Shown: positions 1-7,297, numbered from the stretch's first letter. The stretch is DNA of 24,704 nucleotides from Blastocatellia bacterium (GCA_003487805.1 DNNE01000046.1:43455-68158); one strand, 5' to 3'. Made by a program: numbers and translations. The notes: generated by a model from the letters alone, not told the origin.

Positions 1-256
1 AAATCAGGGCATCTGGCAGGGCGGCGCAATTAACGTCGACAAAGCAAGCGGTTGCGCGCGGGCTGCGATGGTGAATGATTTGGGCGACAGTTGTTTTGCC
101 AGTTCCAGACTCACCGGTGATTAATACTGGATGATTTGAACGCGCTGCACGCGTTATGTCCTCATCGAGATGGCGCATGCTCGGGTTTGATCCACATAAT
201 GTTGCTTCTGATGTCATGGCGAGTGTCTTCGTCTGTTTCATGTTAGACAGCTGCAT
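1..256 (-). CDS. Sigma-54-type AAA+ ATPase, 5' part only
   Basis: The first 85 codons are visible and the gene runs off the left edge. After a short leader of about 20 residues the translation enters an AAA+ domain of the NtrC/sigma-54-activator type. It has Walker A GESGTGKT at residues 48-55, then an IIHHRSPRA segment and a FVDVNCAALP segment, which are hallmarks of that family. The family usually has GESGTGKE; the E-to-T change is a mild deviation. No N-terminal receiver, GAF or PAS domain precedes the ATPase. The start at 256 is preceded by GGAGGAG at good spacing, and the gene overlaps the tniQ 3' end by 14 nt, so it is very probably the fifth gene of the transposition operon. Such proteins normally remodel sigma-54 RNA polymerase. 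The GAFTGA loop and DNA-binding domain lie outside the window, so that role is unproven here. Confidence 0.8.
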   Translation of the reverse strand, partial: MQLSNMKQTKTLAMTSEATLCGSNPSMRHLDEDITRAARSNHPVLITGESGTGKTTVAQIIHHRSPRATACFVDVNCAALPDALI

Positions 257-1883
257 TGTTTGCTCCTCCAACGATTGCGTCCCGCAGTTGAGACGGGACA
301 TGTTCACAATTTCCTTTCGGAGGCGATTTGGTCAGTGAAGCGGTTCGATTTGGAATTCCGCCTCGATGCGGACGTCGATGGCCGGTGCGAATTGGCTTTC
401 CGCGGCCAGTTGTCACTTCACGGACGAGATCGATGCCAGAAAGGTCACACTTCTTTAATGCGGTATCGGCCATCATTTCCGGTGACTTGAAAAGCAACCC
501 CAACGCGCCGGGAGCTCGCGGCTTCCAAGTATGGAGTGAAAAAATGTTGTGGCTTGGATTTTCAATGATCCAATATGGCTGTCGCGTCCACTTCAAGTGA
601 CCAAGGTTGAAAGAATAGAATCCTTTTCTGTGAAGACCGGTAGTGAGCAACCGGCATTCGTCGAGCACGCCTAAACACTCGCCTACGAATATCCGAACCA
701 TGAATTGTCGCGGTATTTTGAACTCAGGCGGAGTTAGGGGGAGTCGTAATTCGGGAGCAAACATCCGGTTGCGCCTACGATACGACGAAAGGAGCTTGTA
801 GGGCTGGTCAACATTTTCCCAGTACATTCTCCATAGAAGGAACATGTTCGCGTACGCACAGATCGTTCCGCTATTCAGGAATACTCCAGAGTGCGATCGT
901 GCGAGGCTGGCTACGGTTTCAATGCAGTCCAAGTGAGGTCTTAATGAGTGTCTTAGTTGCCGGCATATCGACTTGTAAGTGCTGAATAATTCTCTATGGA
1001 GATCGTCAACGACTGGTCGTCCGCAATGTTCCGAATGCATCCTAGACGCGAGATTTCCCTTTGTCGCAGTGCGCTCGCGGTCTTCATGTTGGATGCATGC
1101 ATGTTCTTTGATTGATGGCGAGGATAAGGTTTTGGCTTGACCCTCTTGAGTGATATCCGTCCAGTAGTTAGAGAACTGAGAAAGACGCCGCGACTTCCAG
1201 GGAGTCGAGGCTCGATCGTGGATCCAAGCAGTTATCGGGTAATTGATTACCTTCATTTCAGCTCTACGTAACAGAATCTCCGCAGCGTCTTTCAATCGAT
1301 CTATTCCCCGACTGAATGTTCCGTCAGCGTTTGCATTGGGATGGCCAACTAGATTTTCGTGCCCGGTGCAATTGCGGCACCCGAGTTGTGGAGCGAAAGG
1401 CACTGACTCGATCGTGTAGGGAAGGTCCTTCGTTTGGCAGTAGTCACAGCGCAAGGTGAGTGGTTCATCGTGAATTGGGCATTTCCTAAGGAGCCATGTC
1501 TGATAAATAGATGCGTGGAAATTTAACTTGATACACGACGGGCAGAATCTGAGGTAGTGACTGGTCAGAATTTCGTGCTCTCCTTCCCTCAAGAACGGTA
1601 TTAGAGTCCCCTGCCGAAGCCGGTCGTGATCCACATTGAGAATCCGTGAGAGTAAGAGAGGGTCGATGCCTCCGAACGTTCGGAGGTCTGACCGTCTCGC
1701 ACACTTCCATTGTGCTGAGGACCACACTTTGGCGTTGGCTTGGCAGAGATTCTCACGTATCTCTTTCAAGCTTGCCGCGTTCAAGAATGCGAACTTCCGC
1801 AGCAGCGACCATAGAGATTCGTACGCGGCAAACCACCCGTTGCGCCAGCAGATGCCAGTATTTGGTGTGTCACTGTCGTTCAT
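243..1883 (-). CDS. tniQ: TniQ/TnsD-family target-selection protein
   Basis: This 546-residue protein belongs to the TniQ/TnsD family, which bridges a target DNA or guide complex to the TnsC ATPase in Tn7-like transposition. The N-terminal third holds the zinc-binding signature: CPSC at residues 114-117, CPIH at 135-138, CDYC at 146-149 and CRNC at 169-172. The length is close to Tn7 TnsD (about 500 residues) and longer than the short TniQ of CRISPR-associated transposons, which favours direct recognition of a fixed attachment site. I chose the ATG at 1883 because GGAAG lies 6 nt upstream; an in-frame upstream start at 1937 would overlap tnsC more. The gene overlaps the tnsC 3' end by 14 nt. 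The attachment site it recognises is not evident. Confidence 0.86.
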   Translation of the reverse strand: MNDSDTPNTGICWRNGWFAAYESLWSLLRKFAFLNAASLKEIRENLCQANAKVWSSAQWKCARRSDLRTFGGIDPLLLSRILNVDHDRLRQGTLIPFLREGEHEILTSHYLRFCPSCIKLNFHASIYQTWLLRKCPIHDEPLTLRCDYCQTKDLPYTIESVPFAPQLGCRNCTGHENLVGHPNANADGTFSRGIDRLKDAAEILLRRAEMKVINYPITAWIHDRASTPWKSRRLSQFSNYWTDITQEGQAKTLSSPSIKEHACIQHEDRERTATKGNLASRMHSEHCGRPVVDDLHRELFSTYKSICRQLRHSLRPHLDCIETVASLARSHSGVFLNSGTICAYANMFLLWRMYWENVDQPYKLLSSYRRRNRMFAPELRLPLTPPEFKIPRQFMVRIFVGECLGVLDECRLLTTGLHRKGFYSFNLGHLKWTRQPYWIIENPSHNIFSLHTWKPRAPGALGLLFKSPEMMADTALKKCDLSGIDLVREVTTGRGKPIRTGHRRPHRGGIPNRTASLTKSPPKGNCEHVPSQLRDAIVGGANNAAV

Positions 1884-2871
1884 TGTCGTCTTCCGTCTGC
1901 GAATATCGGTTGGCAGCGACATATCCTGACTTCTCAACGCAGTCCTTCCACATTCTCATTGAAAGATTTGGCTTCACCTCGAAGCTGGTGTGGTTCTTCA
2001 GCATGGTCTCGACAGCCGTGCAGAAGTACTGCATCGGAATCTCCAGCGTTCCAGGCAAACAATAGTTCTCTTTCGTTTCCTTGAATGCTTGCCAAACATC
2101 GCTGGCGGCGTCCTTCAGTCGAAAACCGAGTTGGTGAGCATTAGGAAAGAAATATGAGGTGAATGACCAACCGCTCTCACTGGGAAACTCGACCTCGTCG
2201 TAAGCCGCGAGGCAGGATTTGATGTCCGTGAGATTCTTTAGGCCACGGAAGTGAAACTGATGAACCATGAAGCGTCCGAGAATCTGTGTCTTTTGCGTTT
2301 GCTGAAAGGCATTACACTGATTGAGCAGTTCGTCTTGACCCACCAATAGAATTATTGGTGCCACATCACGCTGGTCCAACTCGTTATAAACATCGATAAG
2401 CCAGTTGTATTGGGGCTCGTGGAGCTTTTGGGCTTCATCGAGAAAAAACACCAGGCGATTTTGATTCGACCGCTCGACCTTTTCGATCAGATATTGATTT
2501 AGCCGATGGCGCTTCGCGCTCGTCTTTCCGGAGGACCACATTGTGTGCCCCGAGGCGCGCAGGAGATCTTCAAAGAATGTGCCCTCTGAAGCTATCCTGT
2601 ATTCGCGGCATAACATGTTTATGATCTGAAGCTGAGGGCCGAAGATCTCTGGCAACAATTGGTTCAAAAAGCGAATAGCGCGTGTTTTGCCGGTGCGAGG
2701 TCTGTTGTAAATCACAGCGCCGGGAACCCGGTTGTGGATCCAGTGCGTGACGGTCAGACTTAATGACTGAATTGGAGGAGTAGGTATCACATATCGCGTC
2801 GTCTCGACTGGATGGGAGCCTCGAGCTACGGCAGGGCGAATTAACTGAGAAGGAGTGGCAGTTGAACTCAT
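1870..2871 (-). CDS. tnsC: TnsC/TniB-like AAA+ transposition regulator
   Basis: This 333-residue AAA+ ATPase has a P-loop NRPRTGKT at residues 56-63 and a Walker B VFFLDEAQKL with the DE pair at 145-146. In Tn7-like systems TnsC polymerises on target DNA, receives the signal from TnsD/TniQ and activates the TnsAB transposase. The protein is shorter than Tn7 TnsC (about 555 residues) and closer to TniB. It lies 10 nt downstream of the transposase gene and overlaps tniQ. The first P-loop glycine is replaced by asparagine. The Shine-Dalgarno sequence is weak, so translational coupling to tnsB is likely. Confidence 0.86.
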   Translation of the reverse strand: MSSTATPSQLIRPAVARGSHPVETTRYVIPTPPIQSLSLTVTHWIHNRVPGAVIYNRPRTGKTRAIRFLNQLLPEIFGPQLQIINMLCREYRIASEGTFFEDLLRASGHTMWSSGKTSAKRHRLNQYLIEKVERSNQNRLVFFLDEAQKLHEPQYNWLIDVYNELDQRDVAPIILLVGQDELLNQCNAFQQTQKTQILGRFMVHQFHFRGLKNLTDIKSCLAAYDEVEFPSESGWSFTSYFFPNAHQLGFRLKDAASDVWQAFKETKENYCLPGTLEIPMQYFCTAVETMLKNHTSFEVKPNLSMRMWKDCVEKSGYVAANRYSQTEDDNERQ

Positions 2872-2881
2872 GTGCGTCGTC

Positions 2882-4828
2882 TTAGAACGTGAAGCCTTTC
2901 TTTAAAGGCGGCGATTGTTGTTCCGTGTCGTCCGATTCCGGTTCCTGTGCTATGGGATCGCGAGCATTACGGCGTTCTGGCACGGCGGATTGAGTTTTAT
3001 GCACAGCTCGCTCGATCGCTGCGTATTGGCGAGCTGCTGATTTACTCGTCTGAGCTTGTGTTGCCAAGAAATCCAGATAGATATGGATTGGATCGTCGGT
3101 TTGCGTGTAGTGAATCAGTTTCTTGCGGCGAAGTTCACCCATGGCCCGGCGCATTGTCAGGGTATGAGGGGTCCGTCCCCATGCGCCATGTCCGGTCAGG
3201 ATTCCTAACTCCGCACCGTTTGGAAGAAACGCCGTCAGCGAGCGCGGGTCTTCCGGATCAACACTAATGCTAAGTCGCTTGCCGATTAGCTGAGGACTGT
3301 GGGCTAGCAGAGAACTGTTATAACGGACGCCTGCGAATTCTAGGTAAGGTCTTTTACCGTCTCTAATGTTGCCCCTAACAACTCGCGTGGTTTCGTGGTT
3401 AAGAAGACGGAGGTTGTTCCGTTTCGCTTCGGGTAATCTCCTAATATTGTCTTTCGTTTCTTGATCTTGAATTAGAAATCCCAAGTACTCTAACGGAGAG
3501 TGTCCGCCGATCCCGAGATGGGGGTCGCAATTGTATTGGGCGACTATTACGCTGGCGAGTTCCTCGATATGCCCTACGGAGATATCAAATCGTAACGCGG
3601 CCTTCTCTGAATTCTTACGCCTGGGGTCTTTCGGGTTAGATCCTGTGGTGGATGGCAGGCGATGGAATCCATTTTCTTCAAGAGTCAGAAAAAACCGCTC
3701 AATCAAGGCACGTTCGTTGGGGTCCCCAACAGGGCCAGCCTTCGGAGCGCAACCAACGGTTGAACAGAGCCTCTTTATGGTTTTTGCGGACAAGTGTGCC
3801 TTTGCATTGTCAAATTTGAATTCGTCCCATAATGCCCACTTGAGATCGGGAAAAACGGCCGTGGGAAAACCACCGGTTTCCGGATAGCGGAGGCCTGGGA
3901 TGGTGAGAGTCTTCGGTACCCAAGGAGTAATGGCATTTCTAACACAACATAGAACGTCATCTTGGGTGTATTCCCTATTCAGAGTGACGTAATGCCCCAG
4001 GATTGTCCGCGTTAGGACCTCTATGATTGCCAATATCCAAAATCGATCGATGACAATTGTGACAAAGTCGCCAAGCGGCGATGGAATATGAACGGTAGCG
4101 TGAAGATCCATCCGATGGCCGTCGAATTCGACGGCTTGGTAAGGGCGTAGAATGTGGGGCTCCGATGGGAGGCGGTCGTCCTCTCTGAGCTTTCTAGCGG
4201 CATCATCGCTATAACGCGCCGCCGCGGTTTCGTTTGTTCTAGTGTTTTCAAGTTCGCGAAGAAAATTCCAAAGAGCAGTGCGGCCCTGGTATCGCTGAGA
4301 AAGAGGATAATCCCTGGCTGTGAGACCAAGATCGCGGCAGGCCTTCAGCAAGCGCTTATGAATTGATTTCAAGGGAATTTTGGATTCATGAACAATTCCG
4401 TCTTTGCGTTTTTTCAAGAATAGCGTGCTCACTAGTTCAAGAAGTGTGGGATACATTTCAAATAGTTGAGTCAGGGCCCCAGCCCTCCCGCCCTTACATT
4501 TTCCGGTCGCACGGACGGGACTCGTTCGCTGATACCCGTTTTGATGTATGTGTGAGATTAGGGCTCGGAGTCCCCAGACTTGGCCATCGGGGTGTGTGGC
4601 AAGACACCGCTTTAACACACGGATAATCTCCACACGTGAAATCTTATGTCTCTTGCAAATATCTTTGACCTTCCTACCGGCGAGATATTCTTCTAAGACT
4701 TTTTCCAGCTTCTGGAACCGAAGACGTTCCTTATCAGTCAGAAGACTTGTATTGACCGTTGGCCAAGTGGACATATCGGCCTGCGTTGGATCCAAAGAGT
4801 GACGGTCGAAGCGACAATCCACGCTCAT
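2882..4828 (-). CDS. tnsB: TnsB/TniA-like DDE transposase
   Basis: This 648-residue protein is the retroviral-integrase-fold transposase that binds element ends, cuts the 3' strands and joins them to target DNA. Residues 35-75 form a helix-turn-helix-like segment. The catalytic core shows D236 (in VEFDGHRMD), D340 (in KFDNAKAHL) and E377 (in NERALIERFF), the DDE triad in TnsB order and spacing. The C-terminal 100 residues are basic and low-complexity, ending in a PPLKKGFTF tail that, by analogy with TnsB, could contact TnsC. Its ATG overlaps the tnsA stop codon by 4 nt (ATGA), so the two products, which act as a heteromeric transposase in Tn7, are translationally coupled. Assignment to the TnsB rather than the TniA branch rests on the adjacent tnsA. 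Confidence 0.9.
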   Translation of the reverse strand: MSVDCRFDRHSLDPTQADMSTWPTVNTSLLTDKERLRFQKLEKVLEEYLAGRKVKDICKRHKISRVEIIRVLKRCLATHPDGQVWGLRALISHIHQNGYQRTSPVRATGKCKGGRAGALTQLFEMYPTLLELVSTLFLKKRKDGIVHESKIPLKSIHKRLLKACRDLGLTARDYPLSQRYQGRTALWNFLRELENTRTNETAAARYSDDAARKLREDDRLPSEPHILRPYQAVEFDGHRMDLHATVHIPSPLGDFVTIVIDRFWILAIIEVLTRTILGHYVTLNREYTQDDVLCCVRNAITPWVPKTLTIPGLRYPETGGFPTAVFPDLKWALWDEFKFDNAKAHLSAKTIKRLCSTVGCAPKAGPVGDPNERALIERFFLTLEENGFHRLPSTTGSNPKDPRRKNSEKAALRFDISVGHIEELASVIVAQYNCDPHLGIGGHSPLEYLGFLIQDQETKDNIRRLPEAKRNNLRLLNHETTRVVRGNIRDGKRPYLEFAGVRYNSSLLAHSPQLIGKRLSISVDPEDPRSLTAFLPNGAELGILTGHGAWGRTPHTLTMRRAMGELRRKKLIHYTQTDDPIHIYLDFLATQAQTSKSAARQYAAIERAVHKTQSAVPERRNARDPIAQEPESDDTEQQSPPLKKGFTF

Positions 4829-5535
4829 TGATCACCGACCTCCAGCAGCAGCGAGGGCCCGAGCTTTTTAGTCTCGAGGGGCGCCCGCAGGCGTCCGCCA
4901 TGAAGGGCCAAGAAAATCGCAGCCTTCACCAGTACTCTATCGACTCCAGGGCAGAGCCTTTCAACCTCAGCAATGGTCAGTTGCCCAGCTGTCAGAATGA
5001 GTTTGATGACTTTTCGCACAAGCGGATTGAGGTCGACATCCGCGGTCATTGCAAGGTGGTGAAGAATAATCTTCCAATTGTCCAGATACATTGGATTCGA
5101 GCGGATTTCGTCTTCAGTTTCCAGAACGTAGGAGAATGCGTGCAGCTCACACCACGTCTGCTGTGCCTCGACTTGCCGGTGGGCTCTGGATTTCGTGTTC
5201 GTTTTTAGTAGGTCGCGACGATACTTTACCTCGCGGTACTCTTCCTTTCCGTCTTTCCATTGGATCCAAAAATCGAAAACAGTGGTTACTAACCCTGAAG
5301 GAAGATCGACCTGCACTCGTCGGGGCTGCTCGCAGAAGTACTTCATGTTTCTGTTTGCTTCGATGAGGACCGATTCGTCATATTCCAAGTCGCTTGCCAG
5401 GACTACTATTCGTTTCAGCGTGGGACTGAAGACAAACCACCGATTGTTTCCGTACCGGCCGGCTGGCGTTTTCCAAACAGGTTTGGAATGTCGCGGCTCC
5501 TTGTCGTTATTGCTTCCATTCATGTCTGACGTCAT
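4825..5535 (-). CDS. tnsA: TnsA-like endonuclease subunit
   Basis: This 236-residue protein matches the TnsA endonuclease pattern, a restriction-enzyme-like fold that cuts the 5' strands at element ends so that transposition is cut-and-paste. Candidate catalytic residues are E51 (SDLEYDE), D88 (VFDFWI) and E102/K104 (REVKY), with the conserved FCEQP segment between them at about residues 67-71. The C-terminal part, after a VEAQQTW segment, would be the DNA- and TnsC-binding domain. I chose the ATG at 5535 because AGGAG lies 5 nt upstream; an in-frame TTG at 5565 is less likely. It is the first gene of the operon, and its leader contains inverted repeats that may be operator or transposase-binding sites. 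Confidence 0.85.
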   Translation of the reverse strand: MTSDMNGSNNDKEPRHSKPVWKTPAGRYGNNRWFVFSPTLKRIVVLASDLEYDESVLIEANRNMKYFCEQPRRVQVDLPSGLVTTVFDFWIQWKDGKEEYREVKYRRDLLKTNTKSRAHRQVEAQQTWCELHAFSYVLETEDEIRSNPMYLDNWKIILHHLAMTADVDLNPLVRKVIKLILTAGQLTIAEVERLCPGVDRVLVKAAIFLALHGGRLRAPLETKKLGPSLLLEVGDQ

Positions 5536-5568
5536 AGCTACTCCTGATCGATTCAAAGGACACACCGA

Positions 5569-5668
5569 TGCGTGTAACTTGAACTGTTTGACGATGAGAA
5601 CGCTAGCGCGCGCCGATCGCGGCAGTTCAAGCTATCCCGGGTACTCAGTTTGAGCTTAGTTACACGAA
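5569..5668. repeat. Nested inverted repeats in the tnsA leader
   Basis: CGTGTAACT at 5571-5579 and its exact complement AGTTACACG at 5658-5666 flank the tnsA leader. Inside them CTTGAACTG (5578-5586) is inverted as CAGTTCAAG (5623-5631), and a related CAGTTTGAGCT follows at 5646-5656, 23 bp after CAGTTCAAGCT. Repeats of this kind next to tnsA could be TnsB-binding sites of the transposon right end, or operators controlling tnsA. No clear terminal TGT/ACA or target duplication was found. Confidence 0.5.
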
Positions 5669-5754
5669 GGGTTGGGATGAGCGCCGAATTGCAAGCGCTC
5701 GTTTTGGTTGTCCGCCCAGGCTTTCGCAGCTGGTGAGAATCGAAAGAGTTCCCG

Positions 5755-5783
5755 TTGACTTGGGCTAACCTTGTTCTTAAAAT
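5755..5783 (+). promoter_or_regulatory. Sigma-70-like promoter for a short RNA
   Basis: TTGACT at 5755-5760 and TAAAAT at 5778-5783 are separated by exactly 17 bp, a near-consensus housekeeping promoter pointing right. No convincing ORF follows: the ATG at 5782 overlaps the -10 box and has no ribosome binding site. The expected transcript starts near 5790 and meets a strong terminator at 5851-5880. Confidence 0.55.
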
Positions 5784-5789
5784 GAACAT

Positions 5790-5880
5790 AGTTCGTGCAG
5801 CTCTCGTGATCAGGTGTCGAGCCAACGTCACGAAAGCGAGAATGGACTGGGGCTCCGATTCCGATCGGAGCCTCTTTTTT
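5790..5880 (+). ncRNA. Putative ~90-nt small RNA next to tnsA
   Basis: This interval lies between a near-consensus promoter and a canonical intrinsic terminator, in a spacer with no coding gene on this strand. Besides the terminator hairpin it can form TCGTGA (5805-5810) paired with TCACGA (5827-5832), and CTCG with CGAG inside. It is divergent from tnsA and antisense to nothing obvious, though its end touches the 3' end of the winged-helix gene at 5880-6353. Its function is unknown. It could be a regulatory RNA of the transposon or a chance promoter-terminator pair. Confidence 0.4.
5851..5880 (+). terminator. Intrinsic terminator
   Basis: GGCTCCGAT and ATCGGAGCC form a perfect 9-bp stem with a TCCG loop at 5851-5872, followed by CTCTTTTTTT. 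The T-run is only on the plus strand, so it ends rightward transcripts, namely those from the promoter at 5755. It cannot be the normal intrinsic terminator of the leftward gene ending at 5880. Confidence 0.8.
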
Positions 5881-6353
5881 TATTCCGACCTAGTGTTGTC
5901 GAGTTTCATACTTTTGCCGAGTTCGGTGAGAAAGTACCTCTTCCCTTCTTTTCCCACCAGTCGCCTTTTTGTCTTCAATCTATTCAGCATTGTGCAAACC
6001 ACATTACGGTCCACATTAAGTCCGTAGGGTTCGAGAAGCTCCATGATTTCGTCTAGGGTCAGCCCTCGCTCCGCGTGTTCTTGAAGCACTCTTACCAGGA
6101 TGTCGGTCTTGCTGGGCTCGAGTTTTCCGGAGGCTTGATTGGTAGCCGAGCTTTTCCTGAGCTGGCCAATTCGTTGATACTCAGTTCTCACCTCGGGGTC
6201 TTCCGCCGTTTGCAGAAATAGTTTGGCGCCTTCTGTTTTTTGCTTGTTCTTCTTTTTCGCGATCGCCAAGGCGGCGTATTGACGGTCCATGTCGACATCC
6301 TCCAACACGAGCGTCTCGTATAGCCTAAGCATCGCCGTATAATTTGCATCCAT
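5880..6353 (-). CDS. Small winged-helix-like protein
   Basis: This 157-residue protein has a charged, helical N-terminal half rich in K and Q. The C-terminal half (about residues 78-150) reads as a winged helix: a helical segment, then LTLDEIMELLEPYGLNVDRNVVCTML, then a KTKRRLVGKEGKRYFLT wing. It probably binds DNA, but no family name is recognised with confidence. The ATG at 6353 follows GGGAGGTG with about 10 nt of spacing, and a promoter lies at 6377-6406. It is divergent from a second, similarly built protein at 6639, with repeats between them. It could regulate the neighbouring transposition operon. Confidence 0.65.
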   Translation of the reverse strand: MDANYTAMLRLYETLVLEDVDMDRQYAALAIAKKKNKQKTEGAKLFLQTAEDPEVRTEYQRIGQLRKSSATNQASGKLEPSKTDILVRVLQEHAERGLTLDEIMELLEPYGLNVDRNVVCTMLNRLKTKRRLVGKEGKRYFLTELGKSMKLDNTRSE

Positions 6354-6376
6354 GTGTGATAAACACCTCCCAACAC

Positions 6377-6406
6377 AGTTTACGACCGTTGTTTGATATT
6401 CGTCAA
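6377..6406 (-). promoter_or_regulatory. Promoter of the leftward winged-helix gene
   Basis: Read on the minus strand, TTGACG (6401-6406) and TAAACT (6377-6382) are 18 bp apart. They lie about 24 nt upstream of the start codon at 6353, with the GGGAGGTG ribosome binding site between. The match to a sigma-70 promoter is good. Confidence 0.5.
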
Positions 6407-6513
6407 GCGGTTGAAATTGGCTTGTTGAAAATCCAGCATCGGGTATTATTGGGTGTTTTTCAAACAGTTAGTCCTCGACTAGCTGATTATGGTAAGTCCG
6501 TTTCACAATTGAA

Positions 6514-6628
6514 GTTAGCTGGAGCCGGCGAGTTTATCCCCCTTGCCTTGGACAAGGAACTTTCGCGCGTAGTTAAACATCAGTTATACACAAGTTATAC
6601 ATGAGTTATACGAAGTGGTTAGCTGGAG
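6514..6628 (+). repeat. 11-bp direct repeat GTTAGCTGGAG, two copies
   Basis: GTTAGCTGGAG occurs at 6514-6524 and again at 6618-6628, 104 bp apart, both followed by a GAG five bases later. The second copy contains the GGAG that probably serves as ribosome binding site for the gene at 6639. The pair brackets the 11-bp tandem repeats. Confidence 0.6.
6571..6614 (+). promoter_or_regulatory. Four tandem 11-bp repeats (operator or iterons)
   Basis: AGTTAAACATC, AGTTATACACA, AGTTATACATG and AGTTATACGAA follow each other without gaps at 6571, 6582, 6593 and 6604. The 11-bp period is about one helical turn, so a protein could bind all copies on one face of the DNA. The array ends 24 bp before the ATG at 6639 and overlaps the region where that gene's promoter should lie. 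Autoregulation by one of the two flanking winged-helix proteins is the simplest reading. Confidence 0.7.
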
Positions 6629-6638
6629 TTTTTGAGCG

Positions 6639-7064
6639 ATGGGTACTAAAAGTTCAAAGAAAAAGCCCTCGCGGGAAGCGTTGTTACGCGACTCAAGAGT
6701 GGAGCTGAAACGGTTGCTGGCTGAGAGGGAGTGGATCGTCAAGAAGACAAAAGAGGTCGATCAACAGATAGTGGAAGCTGTGGCGAATGTTCTGGCCGTT
6801 GGTGATAATGACCTAAGCGTTGCCGAAGAGCGCAACCGGGGTCGAACGGAAGGGTTGACGAATTCGATACGGAGCATCTTAAGACGCTCCAAATGGCTGA
6901 GTCCGCCGCAGATTCGGGACGCTCTGAGAAGAGAAGGAATAAATCTGTCGGATGGTAAACCGTTAATAAAAGTTCATGTAATTTTGAAGCGGCTGGTTGA
7001 AAAGGGCGAGGTCGAAATGGTGTCTAGGGGACCGCATAAAAAACTCTTTCAGTGGAAAAGATAA
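6639..7064 (+). CDS. Coiled-coil plus winged-helix-like protein
   Basis: This 141-residue protein has a basic N-terminus (SSKKKPSRE) and a charged helical segment at about residues 12-50, likely a short coiled coil. A C-terminal winged-helix-like domain runs from about residue 72: LTNSIRSILRRS, then LSPPQIRDALRREGINL, then IKVHVILKRLVEKGEVEMV and a basic wing. Proteins of this layout are common small hypothetical genes in soil bacteria, and I recognise the layout rather than a named family. The ATG at 6639 follows a GGAG 10 nt upstream. It is divergent from the gene at 5880-6353, which has the same overall plan, and four 11-bp repeats precede it. Confidence 0.65.
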   Translation: MGTKSSKKKPSREALLRDSRVELKRLLAEREWIVKKTKEVDQQIVEAVANVLAVGDNDLSVAEERNRGRTEGLTNSIRSILRRSKWLSPPQIRDALRREGINLSDGKPLIKVHVILKRLVEKGEVEMVSRGPHKKLFQWKR

Positions 7065-7099
7065 TCGATGTACCCTGCGGCGTTAAGTGTGGTTTTGAG

Positions 7100-7297
7100 T
7101 CAGTCGAGGTGCTCATAACGGAACAAGCACACTGAAGAAGCGGCGCAGAAAAAGTCCGCGGGACCAGAGTCGACGAGCACCAGGCGCTTATAGATTCGTT
7201 CCTGCCGGGGGTTGGCAAGTCTGAATAGCTCACGATTTTCGACGGTTCGTTTGGCATCTGTAACGAACCCTCCACCGCGTTCTTTGCTGAAGCTCAA
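7100..7297 (-). pseudogene. Truncated conserved hypothetical protein
   Basis: The 65-codon frame contains FVTDAKRTVENRELFRLANPRQERIYKRL in pieces that read like real protein. They resemble the N-terminus of a conserved family with an 'NPRQER.Y+RL.L.GPG.A.FF' core that I recall from Acidobacteria-type genomes. The frame stops shortly after that core, at RYEHLD, far short of a full protein, and begins with a weak TTG. I read it as the 5' stump of a decayed gene. A small free-standing ORF cannot be excluded. Confidence 0.4.

Noticed and set aside
1646..2065. 139-codon plus-strand ORF opposite tniQ and tnsC
   Set aside because: It is antisense to two well-supported genes and its translation has biased, non-protein-like composition.
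3531..3887. 118-codon plus-strand ORF opposite tnsB
   Set aside because: Shadow of the transposase core, where the conserved DDE motifs define the true frame.
5782..5880. Short ORF beginning at the ATG inside the -10 box of the putative RNA
   Set aside because: It has no ribosome binding site, overlaps the promoter and runs into the terminator stem.
1..5880. CRISPR-associated transposon
   Set aside because: No CRISPR repeats, Cas12k or Cascade genes are visible, and the TniQ is long like TnsD rather than the short CAST form.
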